Assembly (NCBI GenBank): GCA_010031635.1
Contig: RGZI01000005.1
Span: 1 to 48,172, forward strand
DNA from: Actinomycetota bacterium
Lineage (GTDB): Bacteria > Actinomycetota > Actinomycetes > Nanopelagicales > Nanopelagicaceae
DNA: 48,172 nt
Direction: 5' to 3'
Positions 25,411 to 33,927 of the stretch are shown piece after piece (position 1 is the first letter of the stretch; the number at the start of each line of letters is the position of its first letter). A program made the translations under genes and the position numbers. A model generated the notes under the pieces. It had not been told where the DNA came from. It made no database searches and saw only the letters and a list, made by a program, of their open reading frames with translations.

Positions 25411-26014
25411 AGTAATACTCGCATCTGCTTCCCCTGCTCGCTTACAATTATTGAAAAGCGCGGGAATCTTTGCTGAAGTGAAAATAAGTGGAGTCGATGA
25501 GGAGTTGCCAGAATTTTTAAATTTGCCGCCGATGCAAATGGTTGTCGCGTTAGCAAAAGCCAAAGCACAAGCAGTTGCCTCAGAGTTCAATGGTGACCAA
25601 TTAATAATTGGCGCTGATTCAACACTTGAATTTGAAGGGAAAAATATTGGGAAACCAGCAACTCCCGATAAGGCTTTTTCACTATGGCACTCCTACCGAA
25701 ATAAAAGTGGGGTTTTATATACTGGACAAGTTGTAATTGATGCTTCAAATGGAGCCACAGTAGAAAGAGTCTCATCAACTAAAATTACTTTCGCAAATAT
25801 TAGCGATGAAGAGATTAGTGCCTACATCAAAACTGGGGAACCTCTTCAAGTCGCTGGCGGTGCAACGCTGGATGGAATTGGATCTGCATTTATTTCTCGA
25901 ATTGAAGGGGATGCAACAGGTGTAATTGGATTAAGCATGCCCCACCTTTTTGAGATGGTGACCTCCCTTGGACACTCTTGGCACAAGTTACGCCAGATAG
26001 GATCTGCAATATGA
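25403..26014 (+). CDS. maf: Maf-family nucleotide pyrophosphatase
   Basis: A 203-aa house-cleaning NTPase. [16 protein letters not shown] is the Maf N-terminal signature, followed by the acidic [12 protein letters not shown] (catalytic Asp and Glu) and a C-terminal [19 protein letters not shown]. Maf proteins hydrolyse non-canonical dTTP/UTP analogues. GTG 25403 overlaps accE by 8 nt; the TGA at 26012-26014 overlaps the pccA ATG (ATGA). The accE-maf-accA linkage is a known actinobacterial order, probably kept by translational coupling and not by shared function. Confidence 0.92.
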   Translation: MTKVILASASPARLQLLKSAGIFAEVKISGVDEELPEFLNLPPMQMVVALAKAKAQAVASEFNGDQLIIGADSTLEFEGKNIGKPATPDKAFSLWHSYRNKSGVLYTGQVVIDASNGATVERVSSTKITFANISDEEISAYIKTGEPLQVAGGATLDGIGSAFISRIEGDATGVIGLSMPHLFEMVTSLGHSWHKLRQIGSAI

Positions 26015-27717
26015 AGAGTGTGTTAATAGCCAATCGCGGTGAAATTGCGATTCGTATTGCGAGAGCAGCCCGTGACCACGGAATCAAATCCATCGCGATT
26101 TACGCTGATGGTGACCGTAACGCGCTGCATGTAAAAGCCTGCGACGAGGCTTATGCACTTGGTGGAGTAACGGCAACAGAATCTTATTTAAATATCGAAA
26201 AAATAATCTCAGTCGCCAAAAAAAGTGGTGCTGAAGCAATTCATCCTGGCTATGGATTTCTTTCTGAAAATGCAAAATTTGCCCAAGCGGTAATCGATGC
26301 GGGTTTGGTTTGGATTGGCCCTCCTCCTGCTGCGATTGCGGCTTTAGGAGATAAAGTTTCAGCCCGAAAAATCGCAGCACAAGTTGGAGCCCCACTTGTT
26401 GCGGGAACTGCAGATCCGGTTGCCAGCAGCAAAGAAGTTTTAGCTTTTGCTAAAGAGTTTGGACTTCCTGTTGCCATCAAAGCTGCTCATGGTGGTGGTG
26501 GACGTGGCTTAAAAGTTGCATTCACAATGGAGGAGATTCCAGAACTTTTTGATTCAGCAGTTCGTGAAGCAGTTTCTGCATTTGGTCGCGGTGAATGTTT
26601 TGTTGAAAGGTATTTAGACCGTCCGCGTCACGTTGAAACTCAAGTTCTGGCAGATACTCATGGAAATGTAGTAGTTGTATCAACGCGCGACTGCTCTTTG
26701 CAACGCCGTCACCAAAAATTGGTCGAAGAAGCTCCTGCTCCATTTCTTTCTCAAGCTCAAGTTGATGAGTTGTATCGTTCAAGTAAAGAAATCATTCGTG
26801 CTGCTGGTTATGTCGGAGCTGGAACTTGTGAGTTTCTAGTCGGAGTTGATGGAACTATCTCTTTTCTCGAAGTTAATACTCGTTTACAAGTAGAGCATCC
26901 GGTCAGCGAAGAGGTTTCTGGTCTTGATTTGGTAAGAGAACAGTTCAGAATTGCCGATGGCGAGAAGATAACCTCAATTGATCCGCAACTACGCGGCCAC
27001 TCCATTGAATTTCGAATCAATGGTGAAGATCCTGGGCGAAATTTCTTGCCCACTCCTGGTGTGATAACTGAATGGGAAGAACCTTCAGGTCCTGGAGTTC
27101 GCGTAGATGCTGGTTTCACCAAAGGTGATGTAATTGGTGGAAATTTTGACTCCTTGCTTGCAAAATTAATTGTTACTGGCGCAACACGAAAACAGGCATT
27201 GGAGCGAGCCCGTCGCGCGCTTGCTGAATTCAAAATTGAAGGAATTGCAACTGCTTTGCCTTTTCATCGTGCGGTAATAAATGACAAAGCCTTTATTAAT
27301 GAGCCTTTTGCGGTTTATACGGGATGGATTGAGAGTGAGTTTAACAATCAGATTCCACCATATGGAGCCAGCAGCGAAGCAAATGCAACTCCAGTTGTAG
27401 AAGAATTAGTTGTTGAAGTTAATGGTCACCGTTTTGAGGTTGGCGTTTTGAGTCCAATTCCTAAACGCAAACGGGCGCTCAGTGCTAGAACTGCTTTGCA
27501 AACCGGGGATTCTTTAACTAGTCCAATGCAAGGAACAGTTATAAAAATCGAAGTTACTGAAGGACAAAGTGTAGAAGAGGGTGATTTAATTGTGGTTTTA
27601 GAGGCGATGAAAATGGAACAGCCACTTAAAGCCCACAAGAGTGGAAAAATAAGTAACTTAAATATTTCCGTTGGAGATACCCTTGCCAGCGGAACTTTGC
27701 TTTGCAAAATTATTTAA
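26011..27717 (+). CDS. pccA: Acyl-CoA carboxylase α subunit (biotin carboxylase + BCCP)
   Basis: A 568-aa protein. Residues 1-450 form an ATP-grasp biotin carboxylase ([20 protein letters not shown], the Gly-rich loop [28 protein letters not shown]). Residues ~490-568 are the biotin carrier domain with the biotinylated Lys534 in [10 protein letters not shown]. It carboxylates biotin for transfer by PccB. ATG 26011 is chosen because the family begins [10 protein letters not shown] and because it forms an ATGA overlap with maf. The stop abuts the stop of the convergent mutase gene with no spacer. Confidence 0.93.
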   Translation: MKSVLIANRGEIAIRIARAARDHGIKSIAIYADGDRNALHVKACDEAYALGGVTATESYLNIEKIISVAKKSGAEAIHPGYGFLSENAKFAQAVIDAGLVWIGPPPAAIAALGDKVSARKIAAQVGAPLVAGTADPVASSKEVLAFAKEFGLPVAIKAAHGGGGRGLKVAFTMEEIPELFDSAVREAVSAFGRGECFVERYLDRPRHVETQVLADTHGNVVVVSTRDCSLQRRHQKLVEEAPAPFLSQAQVDELYRSSKEIIRAAGYVGAGTCEFLVGVDGTISFLEVNTRLQVEHPVSEEVSGLDLVREQFRIADGEKITSIDPQLRGHSIEFRINGEDPGRNFLPTPGVITEWEEPSGPGVRVDAGFTKGDVIGGNFDSLLAKLIVTGATRKQALERARRALAEFKIEGIATALPFHRAVINDKAFINEPFAVYTGWIESEFNNQIPPYGASSEANATPVVEELVVEVNGHRFEVGVLSPIPKRKRALSARTALQTGDSLTSPMQGTVIKIEVTEGQSVEEGDLIVVLEAMKMEQPLKAHKSGKISNLNISVGDTLASGTLLCKII

Positions 27718-29262
27718 CTACCAAATTTCGGTAGCTCGATAACTTCCCCATTCGCCTCGAAGCGCATTGGAAATTTCTCCAAGAGTTGCATTTGCAAGTA
27801 GTGCAACCTTCATTGGATAAAGCAAATTTAATTCACCCTTAGCTGCAGCGCTTAAATCAGCTAAAGCCTTGGTAATTTCATCCTGATTTCGTCCAGCACG
27901 CAATTTTGCCAACTTTGCACCTTGCTCTTTTGCAATCTCAGGATTTATTTCAAGGGGTAAATAAGTGCTTGCCTCTTCAACAAATGCATTTACACCGACA
28001 ATAACTCGATTACCTGATTCAATCTCTTGTGAGATTCGATATGCACTTTTTTCAATTTCACTTTTTTGGAATCCAGCTTCAATTCCTGCGACAGCACCAC
28101 CCATCTGGTCAATTTTTGCAATTAACTCTTTAGCGGATGTTGCAATCTCAGTTGTCATAGCCTCAATTACTGCGGATCCTGCAAGTGCATCAACTGTTGC
28201 AGCAACATCACTTTCATTCGCAATTACTTGCTGGGTACGCAGTGCAAGGCGCGCAGCTTTCTCAGTTGGTAATCCAAGTGCCTCATCAAATGAGTTTGTG
28301 TGTAGAGATTGCGTGCCGCCAAGAACTGCGGCTAAAGCCTGAAGTGCCACACGAACTAAATTTAATTCAGGTTGTTGAGCAGTTAATTGGACACCTGCGG
28401 TTTGAGTGTGAAAGCGAAGGTGCATCGCGCGCTCGGAAGTTACCCCAAATCGTTCTTTCATGATTTGAGCCCATAATTGGCGTGCCGCTCTAAATTTAGC
28501 AACCTCTTCTAGCACGGTAGTTCTTGATACAAAAAAGAAGCTCATCCGCGTTGCAACATCTTCAATAGATAATCCGCGCTCTTTTGCACAATCTAGATAA
28601 GCAATCGCATTTGCAAAAGTAAAAGCAATCTCTTGGACTGGATTAGCGCCGGCTTCGGCCATGTGATAGCCAGAAACTGAAATGCTATTCCACTTAGGTA
28701 ACTCTTTTGTACAGTATTCGAAAATATCAGTCGTTAAACGTAATGATTGTTTTGGCGGATAAATATAAGTTCCTCGAGAAATATATTCCTTTAACAAATC
28801 ATTTTGGATAGTTCCTTGCAATTGCTCGCTTTGAATTCCACGTTCTTCAGCAATAATCTGATACATCAGTAGTAAAATTGCTGCTGGCGCATTGATCGTC
28901 ATTGAAGTTGAAACTTTTTCAAGTGGGATATTGTCAAAAAGTTCACGCATATCTTCAAGTGAATCTATGGCAACCCCTACACGTCCAACTTCACCAAGTG
29001 ATTGTGGCGCATCGGAGTCATAACCCATCTGAGTTGGTAAATCAAAAGCTACTGATAATCCACCGGTACCTGCGGCTACTAGTTGTAGGTAGCGCTCATT
29101 AGATTCTTTTGCATTACCAAAACCTGCATACTGACGCATAGTCCAAGGTTTTTGTAAATACATTTGTTCATAAATGCCACGCGTAAATGGGTAAACGCCA
29201 GCTTTCTCACCATTTAAATAATCTGCATTTATTGGGAACCCAGACTCTGTGATATCTCGCAC
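27718..29262 (-). CDS. Methylmalonyl-CoA mutase, large (catalytic) subunit, split type
   Basis: A 514-aa TIM-barrel subunit without a B12 domain. Residues equivalent to P. shermanii Tyr89, Arg207 and His244 are Tyr45 (MRQYAGFG), Arg163 (ISRGTYIYPP) and His200 (SGYHMAEAGA), with identical spacing. Isobutyryl-CoA mutase has Phe/Gln, and 2-hydroxyisobutyryl-CoA mutase has Ile at the Tyr site, so methylmalonyl-CoA is the likely substrate. The cobalamin-binding partner is probably the 127-aa protein at 44249-44632. The usual DPxGGSYxxE block reads DALAGSAVIEA (358-368), a deviation. GTG 29262 lies 6 nt from TAGGAT. The enzyme makes succinyl-CoA from the product of PccABE. Confidence 0.88.
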   Translation of the reverse strand: MRDITESGFPINADYLNGEKAGVYPFTRGIYEQMYLQKPWTMRQYAGFGNAKESNERYLQLVAAGTGGLSVAFDLPTQMGYDSDAPQSLGEVGRVGVAIDSLEDMRELFDNIPLEKVSTSMTINAPAAILLLMYQIIAEERGIQSEQLQGTIQNDLLKEYISRGTYIYPPKQSLRLTTDIFEYCTKELPKWNSISVSGYHMAEAGANPVQEIAFTFANAIAYLDCAKERGLSIEDVATRMSFFFVSRTTVLEEVAKFRAARQLWAQIMKERFGVTSERAMHLRFHTQTAGVQLTAQQPELNLVRVALQALAAVLGGTQSLHTNSFDEALGLPTEKAARLALRTQQVIANESDVAATVDALAGSAVIEAMTTEIATSAKELIAKIDQMGGAVAGIEAGFQKSEIEKSAYRISQEIESGNRVIVGVNAFVEEASTYLPLEINPEIAKEQGAKLAKLRAGRNQDEITKALADLSAAAKGELNLLYPMKVALLANATLGEISNALRGEWGSYRATEIW

Positions 29263-29268
29263 AGGTTA

Positions 29269-29274
29269 ATCCTA
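29269..29274 (-). promoter_or_regulatory. -10 hexamer TAGGAT for mutase large subunit
   Basis: TAGGAT is 6 nt before GTG 29262; it supports the GTG start. No B12 riboswitch fits in the 69-bp divergent gap. Confidence 0.6.
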
Positions 29275-29316
29275 CTCAATTCGGTGTGGCGGGTAATCGC
29301 ATAGGATTTATCTCTC

Positions 29317-29322
29317 TATTCT
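29317..29322 (+). promoter_or_regulatory. -10 hexamer TATTCT for D,D-carboxypeptidase
   Basis: TATTCT is 9 nt before ATG 29332, a near-leaderless arrangement. Confidence 0.45.
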
Positions 29323-29331
29323 TTAGCATCT

Positions 29332-30273
29332 ATGCAACTCTCAACAATAAAAAAACGTAACCGCTTATTGCCGGCCGCCCTTCTTGTACTTGCGCTAACC
29401 GCCACCTCTTTCTCGACATTCTCGGCCAGTGGAGATGAAGTTATCGGCGGTGGAAGACTTGGGGAAAGTGGCGTAATTTTCGATGACACAAAAGGGGATG
29501 GAATTGCCGCTCCCCCAGATACTCTCGCTTCTTCTTTCATAATCGCAGATTTAGATTCTGGTGAAATTCTGGCTGCCAAAAATCCACATAAGAAATTGCC
29601 ACCTGCAAGTACTTTGAAAACATTAACTGCTTTAACACTTCTGCCAAGGCTTGGTATGAATAAAATTTATGTCGGTACTAAAAAAGAGCCAGCAACAATT
29701 GGCAACAAAGTTGGCATCTATCCAGGACGAAAATATAAAATAAAAGATATTTGGTATGGCTTGATGCTGCACTCTGGAAATGATGCTGCTGTTGCACTCG
29801 CAAATGCATCAGGCGGAATTAAAAAAACTGCTGCACTAATGCAAGCTAAAGCTGAATCGATTCAGGCATTTGATACAACTCCTAAATCCCCCCACGGACT
29901 TGATACTCCTGGACAACTTTCAAGTGCATATGATTTAGCATTAATCACGCGTGCCGCTATGAATAGATCTGATTTTCGCAAAATTGTGAAAACTAAGAGA
30001 TACACATTTCCAAAATCTGGACCAAAAAATCGAAATCGTAAGATTCACAATTTGAACAAATTACTTTTTACTTATCCTGGAACTTTAGGTGTTAAGACTG
30101 GATGGACTACTAAAGGGCAAAATACATACATTGGAGTTGTTAAACGTGATGGACACACCATCATCATAACTTTTATGCATTTAAAGTACGGACGGGATGC
30201 CTTAGCAAAAGAGCTATTCAATTGGGGATTTAAAGCAATTGGAGTAGTTGACCCGATTGGTAAATTAGTTTAA
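29332..30273 (+). CDS. D-alanyl-D-alanine carboxypeptidase (S11, PBP5-like)
   Basis: A 313-aa exported penicillin-binding protein with a signal peptide (LLPAALLVLALTATSFSTFSA). The three active-site motifs are complete: SxxK at Ser93-Lys96 (ASTLK), SxN at Ser148-Asn150 (HSGND) and KTG at Lys255-Gly257 (GVKTGWT). It trims the terminal D-Ala from peptidoglycan stems and so controls crosslinking. No C-terminal membrane anchor is visible, unlike many DacA proteins, so it may be free or held by other means. ATG 29332 lies 9 nt after TATTCT. Confidence 0.9.
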   Translation: MQLSTIKKRNRLLPAALLVLALTATSFSTFSASGDEVIGGGRLGESGVIFDDTKGDGIAAPPDTLASSFIIADLDSGEILAAKNPHKKLPPASTLKTLTALTLLPRLGMNKIYVGTKKEPATIGNKVGIYPGRKYKIKDIWYGLMLHSGNDAAVALANASGGIKKTAALMQAKAESIQAFDTTPKSPHGLDTPGQLSSAYDLALITRAAMNRSDFRKIVKTKRYTFPKSGPKNRNRKIHNLNKLLFTYPGTLGVKTGWTTKGQNTYIGVVKRDGHTIIITFMHLKYGRDALAKELFNWGFKAIGVVDPIGKLV

Positions 30274-30275
30274 AA

Positions 30276-31292
30276 CTAGCCTCTAGCCACTAGTCCCATC
30301 GCCGAGTAAACATTTCTAAGTGTTTGTGCAGCAACTGAACCCGCTCTTTGTCCACCATCTTTCAAAATACTTTGCAGCTGAGCCGGATCTTTTAAATAAT
30401 CTAATGCGCTATTTCTGATTGGTTCTAGCACCCCAACAACGACATCAGCTAACTCTTTCTTTAAATCTCCATACCCTTTACCGGAATAATTTTCTTCCAA
30501 CTGCTTAATACTCTGACCGGTTAAAGCAGAGTAAATAGTGAGCAAATTGCTGATTCCGGGCTTATTTTTTTCATCAAACTTAATTTCTCGCTCAGTATCA
30601 GTCATGGCACTTTTAACTTTTTTTGCATTTATCTCTGGTGCATCCATTAACTCAATAACTCCAGCCATTGTGGCAGCTGATTTACTCATCTTCGAAGTTG
30701 GATCTTGGAGATCCATAATTTTTGCAGTGCCCTTAATAATATGAGCATCAGGAATTGTGAAAGTTTCCCCAAAGCGTGAGTTAAATCTTTGACCTAAATC
30801 GCGAGTTAATTCAATGTGTTGGCGTTGATCTTCCCCAACTGGAACTTGATTAGCCTGATAAAGCAAAATGTCTGCAGCTTGCAATATCGGGTAAGTAAAT
30901 AATCCAACAACAGTACGATCTGCTCCTGATTTCTGAGATTTATCTTTAAATTGGGTCATACGATTTGCTTCACCGAATCCAGTGATGCATTCAAGCACCC
31001 ATCCAAGTTGATTATGTGCTGGAACATGTGACTGAATAAATAATGTGCTCTGCGTTGGATTTATTCCAAGAGCCAGTAATTGAGCAACTGAAGCAAGTGT
31101 GCGTTGATGCAAAAGTTTTGGATCAGTTTCGATAGTTAAGGCATGTAAATCGACAACACAATAAAAAGCATCATGGGTATCTTGTAAAGCAACCCATTGA
31201 CGCAATGCTCCAAGGTGATTTCCTAGATGAAATGAATCGTGAGTTGGTTGAATCCCAGATAGCACTCTTTCTTTACTTTCTTCAGTACTCAT
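30276..31292 (-). CDS. trpS: Tryptophanyl-tRNA synthetase
   Basis: A 338-aa class I synthetase, normal length. The HIGH-type motif is HLGN at 22-25 (after [10 protein letters not shown]) and the KMSKS motif is KMSKS at 201-205. [14 protein letters not shown] and the AxxIL anticodon region are also typical. The ATG overlaps the stop of the CNNM/CBS gene (ATGA), so it depends on that transcript. Confidence 0.95.
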   Translation of the reverse strand: MSTEESKERVLSGIQPTHDSFHLGNHLGALRQWVALQDTHDAFYCVVDLHALTIETDPKLLHQRTLASVAQLLALGINPTQSTLFIQSHVPAHNQLGWVLECITGFGEANRMTQFKDKSQKSGADRTVVGLFTYPILQAADILLYQANQVPVGEDQRQHIELTRDLGQRFNSRFGETFTIPDAHIIKGTAKIMDLQDPTSKMSKSAATMAGVIELMDAPEINAKKVKSAMTDTEREIKFDEKNKPGISNLLTIYSALTGQSIKQLEENYSGKGYGDLKKELADVVVGVLEPIRNSALDYLKDPAQLQSILKDGGQRAGSVAAQTLRNVYSAMGLVARG

Positions 31293-32599
31293 TTGAGTTT
31301 TTCCTCTGCCTTTGATTGCCCTTGATCTGTGACAATCATACGGATTCGCCCAGCACGCTTACCCTCAATTGATTCAATTTCAAACTCAGCATTTGGTTGG
31401 GAGATCTGGTCCCCTACTTCTGGAATTCTGCCGAGTTGGTGCATTAAAAAGCCCCCGACAGTTTCATAAGGTCCATCAACAACTTCTACACCAGTTTCAT
31501 CTAGAACATCATCAAGTGATGTAAGTCCGTCAAAGTGATACTCACCAGCGCGACCTGGTTGCACTTCATTTTTTTCATGTCCGTCGTATTCGTCACGAAT
31601 TTGGCCAATAAATTCTTCGACGATATCTTCGAGAGTCACGATTCCATCAGTCCCGCCATACTCATCAACAACGATTGCTAAATGCTGACCTGCGGCTCGC
31701 ATTTCAGTTAATGCCGGCAACAATCCTTTAGTTCCTGGCATAAATAATGCTTCGCGTACGAAATCTCCGACTCGAACTTGGCGCTCTCGCAAATTTGGAT
31801 CTAACAAATCACGAATGTGAATAAAACCAACTATCTCGTCAAATGAACCTTTCACAACTGGATAACGTGAATGACCCGATTCAATAATTGTTTTTATGGC
31901 TTGTGAAATTGGTGTGTTTGAATCAAGAAAATCAACTTCGGTGCGCGGAAGCATTACTTCATGTACTTGGCGATCACCAGCGAGAAAAACCTCTTCTACA
32001 ATTTCACGCTCTTGTTCGGTTAGCCTGGCGTGTCCGGTAAGTAAATCAAGGAGTTCTTCTTCAGACATTTTATCTCTGGCTTGTGCAGGATCAATTCCTA
32101 GTGTGCGAACAATTAAATCTGTTGACTTAGATAGTATCCAGATAATTGGACGAAATAAACGCGCTATCCGATCTACAGTTGAAGCTGCGGCGAGCGCAAT
32201 GCTTTCGGAGCGAACAATTGCAATTCGCTTTGGTACTAACTCACCAATAATTAAAGTGAAGTACGCAATAACAATCGTAATTAAAATAATGGATATTAAA
32301 TTCGCTGCCGCTTCGCTTAATCCAAAATCTTGTAATTGTGGAATTAAATATTTTCCAAAACGTTCTGCACCTATGGCCGCTGAAAAAAGGCCAAACAAAG
32401 TAATTCCGACTTGAATTGCGGCCAAGAAGCGATTGGGATTGCTGGCCAGCGCTGCTACTCGGGCGCCACGCCTACCCCTTTGGCCGATCGCTCGAATCTG
32501 GGACTCTCTAAGGGAGATCAAGGCGATTTCAGCCGCCACAAAGAGGCCGCCGAGCAGGATCAAGGTAGCTACGAGGGCGAGATCCCCAAATATCTGCAC
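31289..32599 (-). CDS. CNNM/CorC-type membrane protein with CBS pair
   Basis: A 436-aa protein of the hemolysin C/CorC (CNNM) family: a DUF21 membrane domain (residues 1-190, three to four helices), a CBS pair (about 200-330, with [15 protein letters not shown] and [23 protein letters not shown]) and a C-terminal transporter-associated domain ([16 protein letters not shown]). Such proteins are linked to Mg2+/Co2+ efflux or maintenance. The GTG at 32599 lies 6 nt from TACCCT. It is co-transcribed with trpS. Confidence 0.9.
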   Translation of the reverse strand: MQIFGDLALVATLILLGGLFVAAEIALISLRESQIRAIGQRGRRGARVAALASNPNRFLAAIQVGITLFGLFSAAIGAERFGKYLIPQLQDFGLSEAAANLISIILITIVIAYFTLIIGELVPKRIAIVRSESIALAAASTVDRIARLFRPIIWILSKSTDLIVRTLGIDPAQARDKMSEEELLDLLTGHARLTEQEREIVEEVFLAGDRQVHEVMLPRTEVDFLDSNTPISQAIKTIIESGHSRYPVVKGSFDEIVGFIHIRDLLDPNLRERQVRVGDFVREALFMPGTKGLLPALTEMRAAGQHLAIVVDEYGGTDGIVTLEDIVEEFIGQIRDEYDGHEKNEVQPGRAGEYHFDGLTSLDDVLDETGVEVVDGPYETVGGFLMHQLGRIPEVGDQISQPNAEFEIESIEGKRAGRIRMIVTDQGQSKAEEKLK

Positions 32600-32605
32600 G
32601 GGATA

Positions 32606-32611
32606 AGGGTA
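32606..32611 (-). promoter_or_regulatory. -10 hexamer TACCCT for CNNM/CBS gene
   Basis: TACCCT is 6 nt before GTG 32599; it supports the GTG start. Confidence 0.55.
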
Positions 32612-32651
32612 CTCAGGAGCGTCCCACTTCCCCTAAACCCTCTCTATCTAG

Positions 32652-32657
32652 TACTTT
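32652..32657 (+). promoter_or_regulatory. Candidate -10 hexamer TACTTT for MsmK-type gene
   Basis: TACTTT would place the transcription start near 32664, giving a leader of about 70 nt, unlike the leaderless neighbours. Confidence 0.35.
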
Positions 32658-32663
32658 TCACCC

Positions 32664-32717
32664 GACCTCAACCGAGGTCACCTTCCTCCTACGGACCGTC
32701 CGGCACGTACCTGCCGG
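32664..32717 (+). promoter_or_regulatory. Structured 5' leader of MsmK-type ABC ATPase
   Basis: The leader holds two perfect 6-bp hairpins: GACCTC(AACC)GAGGTC at 32664-32679 and CCGGCA(CGTACC)TGCCGG at 32700-32717. A DNA inverted repeat CGGAC-C-GTCCG at 32692-32702 overlaps the second. GAAGGAG follows at 32720-32726 before ATG 32735. It could be an operator, an RNA regulatory structure, or message stabilisation. Confidence 0.45.
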
Positions 32718-32734
32718 GAGAAGGAGTTACCAGC

Positions 32735-33823
32735 ATGGCAACAGTTGTATTCGATAAAGCAAGTCGTACCTATCCAGGTACAACAAGTCCAGCAGTTGAT
32801 CAACTAGAACTCACAGTTGCAGATGGTGAGTTTCTTGTATTAGTTGGTCCATCAGGTTGCGGAAAATCAACATCACTCCGCATGCTTGCCGGACTTGAAG
32901 ATGTAGATACTGGATCTATTCGCATTGGCGATCGTGATGTCACACATGTGGCACCAAAAGATCGTGACATTGCAATGGTGTTCCAGTCTTATGCGCTCTA
33001 CCCACACATGACTGTGGCAGAGAACATGGGCTTCGCGCTAAAGATCGCTGGCGTTAGCAAAGATGAGCGCGCACGTCGCGTTCAAGATGCTGCAAAGTTG
33101 CTAGACCTTGAGCCTTACCTAGATCGCAAGCCAAAAGCGCTTTCAGGTGGACAACGTCAGCGCGTTGCAATGGGCCGCGCAATTGTGCGCGAACCTCAGG
33201 TCTTCCTTATGGATGAGCCGCTATCAAACCTTGATGCCAAACTTCGTGTAGCAACACGTACGCAAATTGCTGCGTTGCAACGTCGTCTTGGAATCACCAC
33301 TGTTTACGTAACTCACGACCAGGTTGAAGCTATGACCATGGGTGACCGCGTAGCAGTATTGAAGGATGGTCTACTTCAGCAAGTAGATACACCTCGCAAT
33401 CTTTATGACAAGCCAGCAAATGCATTCGTTGCTGGATTCATTGGCTCACCAGCAATGAACTTAGTTGTCGCTCCAGTAAGTGGTGGACAAGCAGCTCTTG
33501 GCGCTCTCAAGATCGCTGTTCCTGCATCAGCAGGTGCAAGCGTGACTGTTGGTATCCGCCCAGAAGGCTTCCGTCCAACAAGTGCCGGTGCTGGTTTTGA
33601 TATCAAGGTAAATGTTGTTGAAGAACTTGGTTCTGATGCATTTGTTTACGGAGTTCCTGCTACTAGTGGAGTAACTCTTGCTAACGCAAACGCAGAAGAA
33701 GGTGCTGAAGTTATCGTCCGTTGGGATCCAAAGAACCCACCAAAGCCTGGCGACACCATCACAGTTACTGCAGATCAAGCAGCAGTTCACCTATTCAATG
33801 CAACAACAGGTGCACGTCTCTAA
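32735..33823 (+). CDS. Orphan sugar ABC transporter ATPase (UgpC/MsmK/MalK type)
   Basis: A 362-aa ATPase: Walker [10 protein letters not shown] (38-46), Q-loop [12 protein letters not shown] (82-93), signature [14 protein letters not shown] (136-149), Walker [15 protein letters not shown] (157-170), then a TOBE/MOP-type domain (about 240-355). Proteins like this drive sugar import; several Gram-positives use one MsmK for many transporters. No permease or solute-binding gene is nearby, which suggests a shared role here. Codons look biased to a highly expressed set. ATG 32735 is set by GAAGGAG 8 nt upstream. It has an unusually long structured leader and a strong terminator. Confidence 0.9.
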   Translation: MATVVFDKASRTYPGTTSPAVDQLELTVADGEFLVLVGPSGCGKSTSLRMLAGLEDVDTGSIRIGDRDVTHVAPKDRDIAMVFQSYALYPHMTVAENMGFALKIAGVSKDERARRVQDAAKLLDLEPYLDRKPKALSGGQRQRVAMGRAIVREPQVFLMDEPLSNLDAKLRVATRTQIAALQRRLGITTVYVTHDQVEAMTMGDRVAVLKDGLLQQVDTPRNLYDKPANAFVAGFIGSPAMNLVVAPVSGGQAALGALKIAVPASAGASVTVGIRPEGFRPTSAGAGFDIKVNVVEELGSDAFVYGVPATSGVTLANANAEEGAEVIVRWDPKNPPKPGDTITVTADQAAVHLFNATTGARL

Positions 33824-33833
33824 AGTTAAAAGT

Positions 33834-33868
33834 AAAAAACCCCGCCAGATTATCTGGCGGGGTTTTTT
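33834..33868 (+). terminator. Intrinsic terminator after MsmK-type gene
   Basis: A GC-rich stem CCCCGCCAG/CTGGCGGGG (33840-33848 with 33854-33862, loop ATTAT; the dyad extends to 11 bp around a central T), preceded by A-run and followed by six T. This is the only textbook intrinsic terminator I see in the window. Confidence 0.93.
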
Positions 33869-33915
33869 ATTGCGCACTAATTGATAATCAACTCGAAGAA
33901 GAGTGAAACCTAAGT

Positions 33916-33921
33916 TATATT
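33916..33921 (+). promoter_or_regulatory. -10 hexamer TATATT for secreted unknown protein
   Basis: TATATT is 6 nt before GTG 33928; it supports the GTG start. Confidence 0.55.
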
Positions 33922-33927
33922 CACGTT

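Noticed and set aside
27718-29262. Assignment as 2-hydroxyisobutyryl-CoA or isobutyryl-CoA mutase
   Set aside because: The Tyr and Arg that define methylmalonyl-CoA specificity are both present at the right spacing.
29263-29331. Cobalamin riboswitch upstream of the mutase
   Set aside because: The gap is 69 bp and a TAGGAT box lies 6 nt from the GTG; there is no room for the element.
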